A DNA stretch of 64,000 nucleotides from positions 4,654,501 to 4,718,500 of the forward strand of contig NW_027395283.1 of NCBI RefSeq assembly GCF_027580225.2, read 5' to 3'. Of this stretch, positions 10,985-57,631 are shown in pieces. This DNA comes from Misgurnus anguillicaudatus. Its lineage: Eukaryota; Chordata; Actinopteri; Cypriniformes; Cobitidae. Every line of letters starts with the position of its first letter. Position 1 is the first letter of the stretch. The notes beneath the pieces are model-generated. The model did no database searches, was not told the DNA's origin, and worked only from the letters and a program-made list of their open reading frames with translations. The translations under genes and the position numbers were made by a program.

Positions 10985-12284
10985 TGCAGTTCTTCATAGT
11001 ACAAGAGACAGCTGACCAAACATCACACCATAGAGGCTCAATTCTAAAAAAAAAAAAAAAAAAAGAGAAGAGAAAAGTATGGGCAAATCGTAGCTTATAA
11101 AAAAGCAATGTCTGTCCATAGTAAATCATCATGTGAAGTATTACACTGTAAAAAATGTCTGTAGAAATTACAGTATTACTGGGTATTACTGGCAACTAGC
11201 TGCCAGTAACTTACTGTAGATTTTACATTTATGTTATTTACTGGCAACATTTTGTTCAAAGTTAAATGAACATGAAACATTTTTTGACTTTATCTTCTAC
11301 AGTAAGTTACTGGCAACCAGCTGCAAAATTACAGCAAATTTTTTAGAGTGTATGGAAACCAAATTAGTGCCATTCCTACATTAAGGGCAGGTAGGCTGAA
11401 TAATACCAGATGTGGTGCAGATATGCATTTTTAGAGTGCTGCTAATACGCCTAAATAAGACAATTCTGTTGTCATTTACTCACCCTCATGTCGTTCCAAA
11501 CCCTTAAGACTTTGGTTCATCTTCTGAACACAAGTAAAGATCTTTAAAATGTTATCTTTTCAAAGAGAGCTTTCTGTCCCACCAGTAACAGCAAGGCTTC
11601 ATTTTAACCTTATGTAGCACAGTGCTCTTGTAAACGTGCATTAAAGATTAATTGATTTGAATTAAAATTGATTTAAACTAAGCATTCGCTGCAAAATATG
11701 TTCTCACGCTTGTTCTTGTAGAAATAGCTAACATGAATTCTATGCTGAACTCGTTACATTTCAAATCTAATAAAAACATAAACTAAAAAAACCTAAAAAT
11801 TTACCAAAGCCCCTTTAAATTGAAATTTTATATAAAGAGAACAACATGAGATGGTTCAGTGCCTACCTGGAGAAATTACACTCTTTGGTCCTGATAAGTA
11901 ATATAAAAAGAAAAGCGGAATTAGGCTAAAATCTTACATTTGTTTTTTATGGACAATAATAAAGATAGAATTGTTTGCCTAACCACAATTAAAGAAAGAT
12001 CATTATCTTTGCGTTTCACATATCCATTGTAAGCCTAAATGTGCCAAAGTAGACTATGGAACAAATGGGTCTGTTACATAACGATCTTTGCTCTGCTTTG
12101 AGAAATGCAATACCATTCATATACAGTTTAACACAACGTTGCAGCCTTCACACATGAATAAATCTGGCAGTGTGATTATTCTATTTATTTTTTAGTTATT
12201 ACAAACTTACCTCAGGCTGCCTCGATTGTCCGGCCGAGGAGGATGGTGTTGGTGCTCCGGACCGTGAGCCTCTCGATTACTCAT
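10962..12284 (-). CDS. Candidate two-exon ORF in long-TIR element
   Basis: Exon 1 is 12284 down to 12211 in the right TIR (ATG, 24 codons plus two bases, start MSNREAHGPEHQHH, donor gtaagt). Exon 2 is 11043 down to 10962, after a long pyrimidine tract ending in TAG, and it continues in frame (IEPLWCDVWSAVSC...) to a TGA. The joined length is 51 residues with a His/Pro-rich first half and three cysteines in the second. I know no family for it. It may be the leader of a decayed transposase or a captured gene. The support is only splice signals and phase, and the intron is about 1.17 kb. Confidence 0.25.
11142..11352. mobile_element. Palindromic CTGTAAAAAAT MITE
   Basis: Begins TACACTGTAAAAAATGTCTG and ends TTTTTTAGAGTGTA. 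The inner TTACTGGCAACTAGCTG and its inverted partner near 11300 show a fold-back structure. TA bounds both ends. It is a short nonautonomous element inside the long-TIR element. Confidence 0.65.
11460..11540. mobile_element. Fragment of Angel-like MITE
   Basis: Carries ATTCTGTTGTCATTTACTC and CTCATGTCGTTCCAAACC, a partial copy of the element at 3557 without its TTAA end. Confidence 0.6.
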
Positions 12285-12844
12285 CTTGAACTATTGTAAT
12301 TCCTCTGCTGACGTGTAAAATATCCGTGTATTATCAATAATGTTCTTTAATATACTCTTATTACCGTTTATTTAGACTACTTGCAGCTCCGCTGATAAAC
12401 AGCGTCCGATCGTCTTCTTCTTGTTATTTTTAACAGCGGTTGGGATCCAGCTTATTGGTCCACTACCGCCACCTTCTGTTCCGGGGTTCCGGTTCAATGA
12501 GCTGTCAATCAAAATCTCACAAGCCAATAAGAGTGAACCGCTGTTAAGCCCGCCCCTCACGAGAGGTTTGTGTCAAAATGGAGAACGTAAATTTGCGAAG
12601 CGCAAACGAAAACTTGGAAAGTGAAAACGAAAACATTTGCAGCACATTCAAAACTATGTTTAGTGAAAGTGAAACTTAGAAAACTATATACAAAGAATGC
12701 AGTATATTTAAAGATGATGTTAATTTTTTTGCTAGTTAGTTGATTGTTTTTATTTTCAGATTGTTTTTTTCTTTTATCAATGTATATTTTTGTTTGTTTT
12801 TGCAAAAGTTGCGTTCGTTTAATTTGACACAAATGTAATTCCAT
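12150..12844 (-). repeat. Right long terminal inverted repeat
   Basis: Inverse of 8498-9207. On the minus strand it holds an ATG (12282-12284), 24 codons and then a strong donor, CTGAG followed by gtaagt, ending at 12211. This suggests that the TIR contains a promoter and first exon for the element's own transcript. Confidence 0.75.
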
Positions 12845-14316
12845 ATAAGACCAAGCATATTAACATTATTGAATGAAAAATCCAACTAAAAATAAATAAA
12901 ATGCTCTCATGGTCAGTACGAAATGGCTTTACATTTTCACAAACAAAAACTGTCTGTATGCATTTTTGTCAACTTTGTTTATTGCACAATGAACCTGAAT
13001 TATTTTTGGATGGAACTCCCATAAAAAGGAGACTAAATTCCTTGGCATAATTTCTGACAATAAGTTGTCCTTTATTCCACATATTAAAATGCTTAAAGAG
13101 AAGTGTTCTAAAGACATGTACATTTTAAAGGTTTTGTCCACAACTAAATGGGGAGCAGATATAACATCACTTATGAACTTGTATAGAACACTGATCCGAT
13201 CAAAGTTGGACTATGGAAGTATTGTTTATGGATCTGCCAGGAAATCATACATACAGTCCTTGGAAAGTATTCATCATCAAGGCATACGACTAGCTTTGGG
13301 AGCTTATAGAACATCACCAATTCAAAGTCTATATGTAGAAGCTAATGAACCTACCTTAGAAAACAGACGATGAAAATGTTGGCCTTACAATATGCAATTC
13401 AATTAAAAACAAACAAAGGAAACCCAGCACATCAAGCAGTTTTTTCAACCCAGTATTCAATAATGTATGAAAGAAAATCAAATCATATTTGTCCATTTGG
13501 TCTACGAATAAAACCTCATCTTGAAAATCTCAAATTAGATTTAAACATCCTGGAACAAACCCACTTTTGCAAAATTCCTTCTTGGGATATCAAAAAACAC
13601 TTTATTTTGTGGGATTTATCAAAGAATCAAAAATCTGAAACACACCCAAATGATTATCAGCTACAGTTTTTAGAAATAAGAGCTATTTATCCCCAGTATA
13701 CTCCAATATACACAGATGGATCCAAATCTGGAAACCAGGTAGCGGCAGCTTTTGCTACGAATGAAGTACATCAAGGAATACGTATTCCAGATCAAAGTTC
13801 AATCTTCACAGCAGAAGCAAATGCTTTATTGTTGGCATTAAAATTTATTGAAACATCTTCGCAAAAGAAATTCTTAATAGTGACTAAATCAAAATTATGC
13901 CTGGATTCACTGGAAAATATGAAAACTGATCAATGCTGAAATCAAAGGCTTTTAACATCTATTTTTGCTGGGTACCTGGACACTCAGGAATTGCTGGAAA
14001 TGAGAAAGCGGACAATGCAGCAAAAGAAGCACTATCCACAGAATCAATAAAGTGTTCTATACCTTTTACAGACTTAAAACAAAGGATAAATGAATACATC
14101 AGAAATAAATGGCAATCAGAATGGGATCAATGTCTAAATAATAAGTTGCATGAAATAAATCCTGATGTGAGGAAAAAACATAATTCCTGTTTTGATGAAC
14201 GATGGAATCAAGTTATATATACAAGATGTAGAATAGAACATTCAAAAATGACACACCAATTTTTACTCTCAGGAGAAAACCATCCAAAATGTTCATCTTG
14301 TCAAAACCATTTTTAA
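12845..14316 (+). pseudogene. I-group LINE, thumb and RNase H half
   Basis: Continues the ORF interrupted at 8489. It starts TKHINIIE, passes NGFTFSQTKTVCMHF and the conserved ELFLDGTPI, the thumb region (RTLIRSKLDYGSIVYG), and an RNase H domain (IYTDGSKSG, FTAEANALLLAL, WVPGHSGIAGNEKADNAAK). It ends in a cysteine pair (CSSCQNHF) where the tail is truncated. Several frame breaks and stops are present (near 12870, 13025, 13373 and 13937). The third RNase H aspartate appears replaced (VTKSKLCLDSL). RT plus RNase H on one polyprotein supports the I group. A nonfunctional fossil. Confidence 0.85.
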
Positions 14317-14900
14317 TGATTTTCACAAGTTTCATGCCTTCCAGAAAATGTTCTTTTTTAAAATATATAAACATACAATATATCAAATGAAACAAAAGAC
14401 CCTCTGCTTTAATAAAAAGTTGCATCCTACCTCCACTAGTTCTCTTTATATCACCTCTCAAATATGTGTGTGTGGGTTTCATCAAAAGTAAAAAGATTTG
14501 AGCAAAAAGTTGAGATAATAGCATTTTCTGATAGATTAGATTCAGAGCGATCATCAACAAGTGCTGCGTCTGAACTGTTTGGGAGGAGGGGTTCTTTCTG
14601 GTTGCATAAGTTGGGTAGGAGAGATATGGTGGATAATAGTGGTATTGCGGACTGCCGGAAAAACTCGCCATTGGCAGGGACGCGATTTCTCTTAATTGAC
14701 AAGTTAACTTGCCAATGGTGGCGAAAGAGTCCAAGTAAAAAAATTTCTATTTAAATTAATATTGCAGATTGAATATTTAACCATTTGTGAACATCCCTAA
14801 TTTACAGCTTTGTAAAAACAATAAAGGTAATAAAGTTACATAAAAATTCCACTAATAATGAAGTGTAAAGAAATTCTTGATTCTCATTCTTGCCATCCAG
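14317..14900. other. Flank before the NLR exons
   Basis: AT-rich sequence holding no recognised exon. Open frames on both strands around 14450-14750 overlap each other and show no domain. A pyrimidine-rich tract ending in CCATCCAG at 14900 is the acceptor of the first visible NLR exon. I see no death, CARD or pyrin domain exon here. Confidence 0.4.
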
Positions 14901-51039
<36,139 letters not shown>

Positions 51040-51149
51040 GTGAGTAGAGCTCATTTAAATAAATGTTTAACGTAAACTCATGCAGTGTCATTTAAATCCT
51101 AGAATATAAATATTAGAAATAAATGTAAATTGATCTGCTGCTGTTATAG

Positions 51150-51300
51150 GCTGTGTATCCTTTAAACCAGTTTTTCTCAAACTTTTTCAGCCCAAGGACC
51201 ACTTTATCTTCCAATTTTTTTCTGAGGACCACCTAACAAAATCTCACTCTAACACGCCCCCAAAAACAACATAATAGGAAGGTTAAGCTAAATATAAGTT
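51150..51300. repeat. Short dispersed repeat end
   Basis: CAGTTTTTCTCAAACTTTTT followed by CAGCCCAAGGACCACTT is a recognisable fish repeat terminus. The other end is not evident. Confidence 0.5.
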
Positions 51301-52295
51301 TAATATGTAACTGTCGAAAGCTTTTTTTTCTGCTGTTAAATTTCATCGGCCTTGATTCTTTTTGATTTTTTTTTCTTCATTTTGAGTAGCGAAATGTCGC
51401 GGAACTTCTCTTGAATGAGTCATGGACCATTGGACTAATGTGGGATGGGTTTTTGTTAAAACATTAATGCGCTATGTTTATATCGAAGCGCAATCTGTTT
51501 TTGTTTCTTTGTGGGTTGAATGGGGTCTTGCAGTTACACTATTGCTCGAATATGGTTTAGAGAAGGGGACCTTGGCTACATATGTTTTTCTTTCAATTCA
51601 AGAATGCCACTCGTTGACTTAGGTGAATTGTCTTTTTCTACGTCGAATGTAAATGGGTTGGGGCACCCTATTAAAAGAAAGAAGGTGGTGACTTCTCTCA
51701 AGCGTAACAAACTGGATATTGTATTTCTTCAAGAGACACATCTTGCTTTGCATGAAGCTGAAAAATTGGGAAGGGCTTTCGGGGGTTATATGTTTTGCAG
51801 TGAAGGATCAAGTAATAGTGAGGGAGTTATAATATTAATAAAAAAGCATTTACAATTTAGATATGTTAATCAAATGAAAGACAAGTCTGGAAGAGTAATT
51901 ATGGTTTGGGCCGAAATACAGGGGAAGAATTTATTATTGGCCAATATTTATGCGCCTATTATTGATGATGGTAATGGTAATGGATCCACTTTTAGATCAT
52001 AATAGCCCAAAAGTGTTTAACACATCAAAAGCGAAATTGTCATTACTTAGGATGTGTCATTCTCTCTGTCTCATAGATATCTGGAGACTTCTGAATCCAG
52101 TTGGAAGGGATTAAACTTTTTTTCGCATGCACATAAAAATTTTTCTAGAATTGATTTTTTTCTTTTATCAAAAACACTTATTTCTTCTGTAATTGAATGC
52201 AACATTGGAAATATTTTAATTTCGGACCATGCTTGGGTATTCTTAGACTTGAAGCCTTATATAGAGAGGAAAAAATCATATAGATGGCGTCTTAA

Positions 52296-52660
52296 AGGGA
52301 TAGTTTGGCCAAAAACGATATTAAACCCATGATTTACTCACCCCCAAGCTGTCCGAGTTGCATATGTCCATCGTTTTTCAGACAAACACATTTTCGGATA
52401 TTTTAGAAAATATTTTAGATATTTCTGTTCATTAAATGTAATGTTGCGGGGTCCAGCAATAGTCCACGACCTTCAAGTCCAAAAAAGTGCGTCCATCCTT
52501 CACAAATTAAATCCAAACGGCTCCAGGATGATAAACAAAGGTCTTCTGTGGGTAATCCGTGCGGTGTTGTTGTAGAAATATCCATATTTAATATGTTATT
52601 AACTTTATAAACTACCTTCCGGTAGCGCCGCCATTTTGGAGTGATGCGCATTCAGGATGA
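52296..52660. mobile_element. Single arm of TTAA palindrome
   Basis: Starts TTAA-AGGGATAGTTTGGCC and matches the left arm of 25129-25956 through CGCCATTTTGGAGTGATGCG. The right arm is absent; the sequence passes directly back into LINE ORF2 near 52662. Confidence 0.8.
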
Positions 52661-54106
52661 AAGATTTTCATTTGGAATGGTTAAGCGCCCTCGGATGCAT
52701 TTTAACAAGCTGCAGAGACCTGTTGAGAAAGGTGGTTTAGGCCTGCCTAATGTTTTATTTTATTATCATGCTTTTTATTTTATTATTATGCTCCCCCTTG
52801 GTATACAATAGAACAATCTGTCTTCCCTTTGATTTCATTATTGCAGAGTCTGTCCATTAAATTGGATAGCGAGGCGAAAAACATCCTATTATTTCGCATT
52901 TGCATACAGTTTGGATAAGGATTTCCCGTTTGCGTAGCTCTGATCCGTACCTTAATATATTATAACCATTCTTGATTTAACTAAACCCAAAAACAGTAAT
53001 ACAATTTTTTATAAAGGAAACCTACTGCATTAACATAGTCAATTTAACAAAGTATAAACACACACTAAAGACTTTGATTAAATGCAAAATCTTTGTAGTT
53101 TATATAGCAAGAAAACACATTCACACCAATCAATTAAGTTTAACCTTCCATCACATATATTCACTTCAAAAAAAAAACACACCATATAAATGTATATAAA
53201 GTTCAAGCAATCAATGTCCATGGGTGATGCAAGTAAGAATAATAAAGTCTTATCTGTGGGTCCAATAATGTCCAGTATATCCTCTGGTACAAAAGAACAG
53301 TCCCAATCCATTTACATAGTTCTTCTCATAGACTATGCTCCTCCAGCACAAAAGAGTCTTTAAAGTTGAGCATCAAACAAATGTTTCTCAACCATGACTC
53401 CACATTTTTATGGCCAAGCCAGGCTTCAGCCTTTTTCTGATACACCTCTCCCTCTACCTTTTTACATGAGTTATATCCCCACACGTTGCCCTCTAGTACC
53501 CCTAGTGGTGAGGAGGAAAACTTACCCTATAACAGGCTTGTGACTGTTATAATATGTTCGAGTATATGGTTGAATCATAAACTGTGTATTAATAAAGTCC
53601 CCTTTCTATGGAAGGAATGGATTATGAAAGGAGTGATTATGTTAAGGGACCTCTATGAAAACGATAGTTTGAAGTCATTTGAACATTTATGCCAGCAGTA
53701 TGGTCTATCTAGATCTCAGTTTTTTCGATATTTACAGCTACGGCATTTACTTTGTACTATTTTCGGTTCCAGTACACAGCTTCCTAAGCCAGCAGATATT
53801 CACTGTATAGTAATGTCAACATATGGAAAAGGCCATGAAGTATCAACATACTACTCCTGGCTGATTCAAAATCTGGGTGATGGTTATCAGCTCTTAAGAA
53901 AGTATGGGAAAGAGATTTAAATTTAACACTTGATGAGGAGGAGTGTTGTAGAGTTTTAAAAAATGTTAAAACTGCATCTAGGGATGCAAGAATACGTCTC
54001 ATACAGTTTAAGATAGTGCATCGTTTTTATTGGACCCCTTCCAGATTGTTTAGGCTTGGGTTAAAAGGCACACCATATTGCTGCCTGGAGATGTAAGACT
54101 GAGGAT

Positions 54107-55140
54107 TAGGGATGCACCGATACCACTTTTTCCATCTCCGATCCAATTCCGATACCTGAATTCTGAGTATCGGCCGATTCCGATACCTGCCGATCCGATA
54201 CTACTGTATTTTTCTTGAGCAATTTAAATTACACACAGACACACACACAGACACACGCACACTATATATAAATGAGTATAGTGCTTTCTGCTAAATCTAG
54301 CATAATATAATTATATAATTATAATTTAAAAGTAAAAACCAATAATTTTAAATGATTTACAAGTTACAAGAACATTAGTAATTATTAACCATGGCAGTGT
54401 TTAGGAGAAAATAAAATTGGCACGTTTGATCAAATAAGTATGCTAAATATATTTTCAAAAAGTCACAGTAAAAAAGCTTTAGTGTGCAGATGGTTATTTT
54501 GGGAATTATGCACTTAACCGGACCTTTTATGCACATTTCAGGTGCAGGATTGATGCGCCTAAATCATATTGAGTGCGCAATACTGTGCTTCCTGGGTGCA
54601 GCATTGATGCTCTAGAAGCATCCTCACATGGGAATCCTCGCTCCGCAATGGAAAGTTACGTTCATAACTATTAAAACAAAGAGATTAGATGCATCGTGTG
54701 CTCAGCACATAGTGAATTGCATCCATCCAACAGCTTACTGAGACTTTATAAAATCAGATCTTTAATAAAGCCTAACGTTACAGTTATTGTGTGTGTGCGT
54801 GTGTTGAATGACGCGTTTTCATCCGTCCGCTTCTCATCAGTGGATTAACTTAGTTTGCAAGTAAGTTAACTTACAGTGTTTCTGTGAACATTAATATCTT
54901 TAAATGTGCGGTTGTTCTTTCACATGAAGCTATTGAGTGTAAGATGACTTTGATTAAAGTGCATAAAAACGTTTATGGTGCTTTTATAATATTTTGTCGT
55001 TTTAATCGCTTGTCAGTGACAACCATGGGTAACGTGCTGTATCGGAATTGGATCGGTCCTGTTAGTCCGATATCCAATCCAGCAAAAAAGGCCGGATCGG
55101 CCCCGATACCGATCCAGAATATCGGATCGGTGCATCCCTA
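54107..55140. mobile_element. hAT-type element, TSD CTGAGGAT
   Basis: TAGGGATGCACCGATA at the left and ATCGGTGCATCCCTA at the right, CTGAGGAT on both sides (54099-54106, 55141-55148). Removing it rejoins the LINE frame (CKTED then GDLTH). Both ends carry repeated CCGATAC/GTATCGG motifs. Nonautonomous, 1034 bp. Confidence 0.92.
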
Positions 55141-55524
55141 CTGAGGATGGAGACTTAACTCATGCCCTCTGGACCTGTACAAAAATTCAGGTTTTCTGGA
55201 AAAGGGTACATAAATATATTGGCAGGGTTTTGGAGACTCAGGTTTCACTATGTCCTCAGTTGTTTATATTAGGTGTGTTGACAGACATTGATATAAGAGA
55301 CAAGCCCATAAGAAACTGGGTACAAACCAGTTTAATGATTGGCAGACAAATTATTCTTAGGAGTTGGAAGTCAGAGGAGGCCCCTTCCTTTCAAGAATGG
55401 GTAGCAGAACTGGGTAGAGTGGCTGCTCTGGAAAAATGTCTTACGGACAGATGGATAATTTACATTTTTTTTTTAAAGAAATGGTCTAGATATTTATCCT
55501 ATTTGGAAAGGGGGCAGTAATTAT

Positions 55525-56175
55525 GTTGGCTTGAAAAAGCCAACATACTGTTCTTCATTCTAAACTTATTATTATTAGTGGTGCTTGCATTTATGCAAAG
55601 CATCACTATTACTATTGCTCAGGGATATTATTATTATGTTGGCTTGAGAAAGCCAACATACTGTTGTTGCACTTAAACTTATTATGTTGGCTTGAGAAAG
55701 CCAACATACTGTTGTTGCACTTAAACTTTTTAGTGGTGCTTGCATTTATGCAAGGCATCACTATTACTATTGCTCAGGGATATTATTATGTTGGCTTGAC
55801 AAAGCCAACATACTGTTATTGTAGTTAAACTTATTATTATTAGTGGTGCTTGCATTTATGCAAGGCATCACTATTACTATTCGTCATACTTATTATTAGT
55901 GGTGCTTGCATTTATGCAAAGCATCACTATTACTATTGCTCATACTTATTATTTTATTAGTGGTGCTTGCATTTATGCAAGGCATCACTATTACTATTCC
56001 TCATACTTATTATTAGTGGTGCTTGCATTTATGCAAGGCATCACTATTACTATTCCTCATACTTATTAGTGGTGCTTGCATTTATGCAAGGCATCACTAT
56101 TACTATTCCTCATACTTATTAGTGGTGCTTGCATTTATGCAAGGCATCACTATTACTATTGCTCATACTTATTAT
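55525..56175. repeat. Tandem hairpin heads of rolling-circle-like repeat
   Basis: Two alternating hairpin motifs. ATGTTGGCTTGAGAAAGCC plus AACATACTG occurs at about 55524, 55636, 55685 and 55788. AGTGGTGCTTGCATTTATGC plus AAGGCATCACTATTACTATT occurs at about 55578, 55732, 55840, 55896, 55957, 56014, 56070 and 56121. Short TTATTA-rich linkers join them. These are the left ends of the elements described at 57624-64000, present here many times without bodies. Confidence 0.85.
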
Positions 56176-57623
56176 TAGGGATGTCCCGATCCGATCACAT
56201 GATCGGAAATCGGCCCCGATCACGTGATTTCGGACTCGATCGGAATCGGACGTCACCTCCCGATCAAGACTCGGATACATATGCAGGGTTTAAAATCCAT
56301 CAAGGTCTCGCTCTGCTCCGCGCCAGTGTACGCGCTGCGCTGGTTCGTGTGAACTGACAAGAAGAAAATAGGCTTGTTCGACTTCATGCGGCGTCACAAG
56401 AACCGGCAGCCGGATGACGTCAAAGTTCCGCGAGAGCGATTTAAAAGCAAACTCCTCCGTATGATTTCGCGGATCACTCGCGCGGTAGTTTGACGTCACC
56501 CGGCTGTCGATTGTTGCGGCCCCGCATGAAGTCGAGCAAGCCTATTGACGTGTTTTCATTCATAAGCTTCACACTCGTGCGTGCAAGGAACCCACGACAA
56601 AACCGCGTTTTTACCGCTCATTTAAACGACGCGTTGATCGTTTTGTCACCATGTGCTCAGACGCAGCTCCGCGTCTCACTCAGAACCTCAAGAACGCGCA
56701 TTCGCGCAGGATACTGGAGAGATGAGAGATAGAGAGAGAGGTAAGAATGGTGCCCACGTCGAAAAAACTTAATAGAAGTCTAGAAACAAAGTATTAAAGT
56801 ATGTATAGCCATGTCACTCATCTCATTACAATATGTTAACTAGATAACTGGATACAACTGATTGTATAGTTTAATAAAATAATGTATTTTGATTATACAA
56901 ATTAATTACGACCTAACTATAGGTATTTTTTAACTAACTGCTGACCAGCTTAGGGAATCTCTATGTCTATTTTATAAGACATATTGCTGAATCAGTATGT
57001 TGTTTTTCTTGTTAATTGAGTCTTTTTGGGTAGCCTATCTTATGCCTAGAATTAGTCAAGGAGGTTAAGTCTTATAACTTCCTTCTAAGTTTGATCAATT
57101 GTGCATAATGATGACATGTGCAACAAATGCATATAGGGTGTCAGACTCATAGATTTGCATAATTTAAAGTTCAGGTTTTAAAGTTTGGGTCAACATGTGG
57201 CACAGCTTTAAAACTGAAACTTATAAAATCCTATCAGAGGTACAAAATGTCATTGAAACACACCAGTGGCTTTGCTGTCATCAGGATTAAACATGCTACC
57301 CCTCGAACCCTCCCTCCCAACAGAGCATCCCCACAAAACAAATCCCAATTTAACCCCTGTATATATACCATAAATATTCTAATTATTTTTTAACACATCT
57401 ATAATTATGCGCTGGCACAGAGTTAGACTCTTTTGACTCCACACAGAAACAGCAACGCGTGCGGCATGACATAAGGAACATCCTGGTTCTGTTTTTCGCT
57501 CTTCTTTATTCTTTTTTATGTATTATGGAAGTATCGGATCGGGACTCGGTATCGGCAGATACTCAAAATCAAATGACTCGGACTCGGACTCGAGGGCAAA
57601 AAAACCTGATCGGGACATCCCTA
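56176..57623. mobile_element. hAT-type element, TSD CTTATTAT
   Basis: TAGGGATGTCCCGATCCGAT at the left and ATCGGGACATCCCTA at the right, with CTTATTAT on both sides (56168-56175, 57624-57631). Subterminal ends are GATCGG-rich. The 1448-bp interior includes a CpG-rich segment (56290-56740) but no transposase domain. Confidence 0.92.
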
Positions 57624-57631
57624 CTTATTAT

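Larger units (their letters stand above)
8498..12844. mobile_element. 4.35-kb element with ~700-bp TIRs
   Basis: It begins ATGGAATTACATTTGTGTC and ends with the inverse. The first ~700 bp (to about 9207) match the last ~700 bp (from about 12150) inverted. An 8-bp duplication, ATAAGACT and ATAAGACC, flanks it (8490-8497, 12845-12852), and removing the element with one duplication rejoins the LINE frame (CYK then TKH). Long TIRs with 8-bp duplications do not settle the superfamily. The unique centre (9208-12150) has no transposase domain but carries candidate spliced minus-strand ORFs. Three MITE pieces sit inside. Confidence 0.85.
51500..55521 (+). pseudogene. L1/Tx1-type LINE ORF2, rearranged
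   Basis: Plus-strand remnants in order. Endonuclease: STSNVNGLGHPIKRKKVV, IVFLQETHL and LANIYAP from about 51630, and the catalytic ISDHAW near 52218. A half palindrome is inserted at 52296. Then a C-terminal segment, MVKRPRMHFNKLQRPVEKGG near 52680. 53500-54106 gives WLNHKLCINKVPFLWKEWIM, SRSQFFRYLQLRHLL and CWRCKTED. A hAT is inserted at 54107. 55149-55521 gives the tail, GDLTHALWTCTKIQVFWKRV. The RT core between endonuclease and C-terminal domain is deleted, so it is dead. The stretch 53040-53485 is of unknown origin. Confidence 0.8.

Noticed and set aside
51422..51622. 66-codon frame right after LRR exon 3 as a possible terminal NLR exon
   Set aside because: No B30.2/SPRY motif and no acceptor in phase. 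It lies in sequence leading into the LINE endonuclease region.
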